Shown here: piece after piece, positions 62,088-64,000 of the stretch
Position numbering within the stretch: position 1 is the first letter of the stretch
Layout: the number at the start of each line of letters is the position of its first letter
DNA from: Eubacterium sp.
GTDB taxonomy: Bacteria; Bacillota; Clostridia; Lachnospirales; Lachnospiraceae
Assembly: GCA_017437905.1 (NCBI GenBank)
Contig: JAFRWY010000040.1
Location: 1 to 64,000 of the forward strand
Length of the DNA stretch: 64,000 nt
Direction of reading: 5' to 3'
Notes under the pieces: generated by a model
Database searches by the model: none
The model's input: only the letters and a program-made list of their open reading frames with translations
Told to the model about the DNA's origin: nothing
Program-made: the position numbers and the translations under genes

Positions 62088-62117
62088 AAGACAGGAAGCT
62101 TTTTCGCTCCCTGTCTT
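62088..62117. terminator. bidirectional Rho-independent terminator
   Basis: AAGACAGGAAGC/GCTCCCTGTCTT stem with a 6-nt loop, flanked by U-tracts in both directions (TCTTTCTTAATT on plus, TTTTCTTATC on minus). It separates the convergent GGDEF and lipoprotein genes. Confidence 0.88.
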
Positions 62118-62137
62118 TCTTAATTCCGTCTCCGGCT

Positions 62138-64000
62138 CTACGGTGCCACACTTTCGAGGCGTTCTTCCCACGCGGTCTTCTCCGGCCAGCCCGTGGTATC
62201 AAAGCCCTTCCGGATCAGCCGGAAGAAGAATTTCCCCTTTTCCTGCATATGAGGTCCCGAGAAATACGCCGGCACCTCCTCATTGTCCCCCATCAGATTC
62301 CCCATAAAATCGGCGATATCCTCTGTCTCGTAGGTCTTACTGTAGTTTCTGATAAAATACACATTTTCGTAGGTGTCCTCCGAATTGCCGACAGCGGTGT
62401 AGGTGTCGTCCGGCAGATCATTTTCCTCATAGGTGGATCCGTACTCAAAATCCTCCGGATTCAGATCCTGCCACGCCTCATAGAACTCACTGTAGTATCC
62501 GTCGGCCAGCAGCTTATCGAAAATGGCATGGGCCGTTTCATGATAAATGGTTTCCGGATCCGGCGCCGCATCCGTTGCGGCAAACGCGATATATGTCTCC
62601 GTATAATCCGAGAACTCGATTCCTCCGGCTTCCTGAACCGTCCCTTCCCCATTTCCGATCAGATTCTTAACCAGATGGATCTGAAGGGGTGTCCCCGTCT
62701 GGTTCAGCTGCTGAAAGAACCCATCCGGATAATTCCCGTATGCCCGTCTCAGCCCTGCCAGTGACGCAAAGATCACCTGCCGGTCTGTCTGGGGCTCCGA
62801 AAGATAATCCCCGAAATCCAGCCGCGCATCCGTTCCCGTATGGATCTCGATCCCGAAGGCATCCTCGATCTCCTTCTCCATGGCCGAAAGATCCACCTCA
62901 TCAAGCCGGAGCACCCGGTAGGGCACATGCTCCGGTTCCGGCTCCCCGGAAGGCGCCACCCGGCCAAAGGCCCAAAGCAGGAAATGCTCTCCGTCCCCGG
63001 CATATCCCTTCATGAACAGACATCCGTCATCCAACGCAAATGCGCCTACCGACACCGCATTTCCGAGATAATCGATCTCCGGCTCCGCCTCCAGCTGCCG
63101 GCATTTCCCTTCCGTATCCCGGAGCATCACCTGACGCACCCCGTATTCCCCGTAGTCCGTGGCGATCTGATATCCATTCAGGAAAATGTCGGCCCGGCAC
63201 TTATCTCCGTAATCCGCGGTATAGGTGTCCACCGTTTTTCCTGTGGTAAGATCCACGTCCATATATACGGCGAGTGTCCTATCATCCAGCAGCGGCGTGG
63301 CCGAAAATGTGGCCAGGCTCCCACTCACCCGAAAGAGATCATAGAAGGTGCATCCCTCCTCCGGCTCCCAGATGAATTCCGTATGAAAGCCCCTGCTCTT
63401 TCGGCAGAGTTCGTAGATCTTCAGTTCATAATCCTGAAAGAAGATCCTCCCGTCCGTCTGGGGAAGAAAGCGGAAGATCTGTCTGTCCCCCGTAAGACCG
63501 AGGCTGGTGATCTCATCACTGCTCTGATCATAGATAAGCCCGTTCCCTGCCACACAGATGACCAGCGGATCCGGATTTACGATCTGCGGATAGACCAGCC
63601 AATGGTCCTCCCCGGGGATCTCTATCTCCCGGTTTTCTACAATATAGGACCGTTCTCCCGTGATCAGGTCCAGCCGGACCACGGAAAGACGGTATGCGTC
63701 CTCATTTTCGGGAAGCGTCACCTGTTCTCCCCGGTCCGCATTCATATACAGAAGACGCAGGACGCCCTTCTCCTCCACCGTCCAGTCCCAAAGCTGAAGC
63801 CCTTCCTCCACGGGAAGTAGTTCTGTCAGATCATAGACCCTGTTTGTCGCATCAAAAACCTGCACCGTATCCGGGAGCAGTTCCTCAAGGGGCAGACTGC
63901 TGCGGAGATACCCTGCTGCTTCTGCTGAACGATCCGCAACCTGTACCATCTCACCCAGTGGATCCTCCATCCCGCAGCCGGTGAAAAGGAGCAGCAGAAC
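62138..64000 (-). CDS. lipoprotein with HExxH motif, 5'-truncated by the window
   Basis: The frame continues past the window end; the ATG at 63970 is internal. Upstream codons read VLLLLFTGCG, a lipobox (FTGC), so the mature protein is a lipid-anchored surface protein. The visible part (620 aa) is beta-rich, resembling a propeller-like repeat domain (SFYDLFRVSGSLATF, ITSLGLTGDRQIF) to about residue 380. A C-terminal helical region follows with YHETAHAIF (HExxH zinc motif, about residue 477 from the Met at 63970) and a downstream ETEDIADFMGNLM, which could supply the third zinc ligand (Glu). A zinc metallopeptidase role is plausible, but only the motif supports it. The true start lies outside. 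Confidence 0.8.
   Translation of the reverse strand, partial: VLLLLFTGCGMEDPLGEMVQVADRSAEAAGYLRSSLPLEELLPDTVQVFDATNRVYDLTELLPVEEGLQLWDWTVEEKGVLRLLYMNADRGEQVTLPENEDAYRLSVVRLDLITGERSYIVENREIEIPGEDHWLVYPQIVNPDPLVICVAGNGLIYDQSSDEITSLGLTGDRQIFRFLPQTDGRIFFQDYELKIYELCRKSRGFHTEFIWEPEEGCTFYDLFRVSGSLATFSATPLLDDRTLAVYMDVDLTTGKTVDTYTADYGDKCRADIFLNGYQIATDYGEYGVRQVMLRDTEGKCRQLEAEPEIDYLGNAVSVGAFALDDGCLFMKGYAGDGEHFLLWAFGRVAPSGEPEPEHVPYRVLRLDEVDLSAMEKEIEDAFGIEIHTGTDARLDFGDYLSEPQTDRQVIFASLAGLRRAYGNYPDGFFQQLNQTGTPLQIHLVKNLIGNGEGTVQEAGGIEFSDYTETYIAFAATDAAPDPETIYHETAHAIFDKLLADGYYSEFYEAWQDLNPEDFEYGSTYEENDLPDDTYTAVGNSEDTYENVYFIRNYSKTYETEDIADFMGNLMGDNEEVPAYFSGPHMQEKGKFFFRLIRKGFDTTGWPEKTAWEERLESVAP

Overview
The window looks like a chromosomal segment of a moderately high-GC member of the Clostridia, most probably Lachnospiraceae. 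This is inferred from gene content (GGGtGRT protein beside a NifU-like scaffold, DUF1846, DUF4342, VanW, an Nfn-like ferredoxin:NADP oxidoreductase pair, FtsX-type ABC exporters, many OmpR-type two-component systems), from strong GGAGG-type ribosome binding sites and from TTG/GTG starts. No rRNA, tRNA, phage, transposase or CRISPR array was seen. Nearly all genes are on the minus strand. Plus-strand genes are pta, the DUF4342 gene, two response regulator/kinase pairs with a small membrane protein, and a GGDEF gene.

Layout. 1-6 kb: Na/Pi cotransporter, a lipocalin-like unknown, the GGGtGRT/NifU-like pair and a histidine phosphatase. 6-16 kb: PAP2 phosphatase, membrane metallophosphoesterase, an ECF sigma/anti-sigma pair, a G1P-dehydrogenase-like enzyme, a second phosphoesterase, a NYN-LOTUS protein, a lipid kinase and DUF1846. 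15.6-20.4 kb: SNF2 helicase divergent from pta, then DUF4342. 20.5-34.7 kb: a five-gene exporter (two lipoprotein adaptors, one very large FtsX permease, two ATPases) flanked by two two-component systems. 34.7-42 kb: GlmM, YhaM-type nuclease, a third two-component system and MutS2. 42-44 kb: a lower-GC accessory cassette. 44-56.5 kb: TrmL, aminotransferase with Lrp regulator, AIR-synthase-like protein, VanW with a 36-aa membrane protein, endonuclease III, DUF815 ATPase, MurJ and the NfnAB-like pair. 56.5-64 kb: a second FtsX exporter, a cytoplasmic sensor-GGDEF protein and a truncated lipoprotein with an HExxH motif.

The most interesting system is at 41975-43680. A 274-aa HipA-like kinase without the HipA N-terminal domain overlaps a 268-aa protein that appears to join a new N-terminal region, a DUF2442-like domain and a C-terminal helix-turn-helix. 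The pair is preceded by a near-consensus promoter (TTGACG-17-TATAAT) with two near-identical 18-bp palindromes whose centres are 42 bp apart. This has the architecture of a self-repressing kinase toxin-antitoxin module with an unusual antitoxin. It lies 15 bp upstream of mutS2 with no visible terminator and next to a decayed cell-wall-binding gene.

Two further themes run through the window. Many proteins carry in-frame minisatellite tails or inserts (SNF2, DUF4342, a histidine kinase, AIR-synthase-like, VanW, DUF815). A family of imperfect palindromes of about 70 bp with GTCATTCTGAG-type ends sits between genes and in one case supplies a gene's stop codon. All calls rest on reading motifs by eye; no database search was run.
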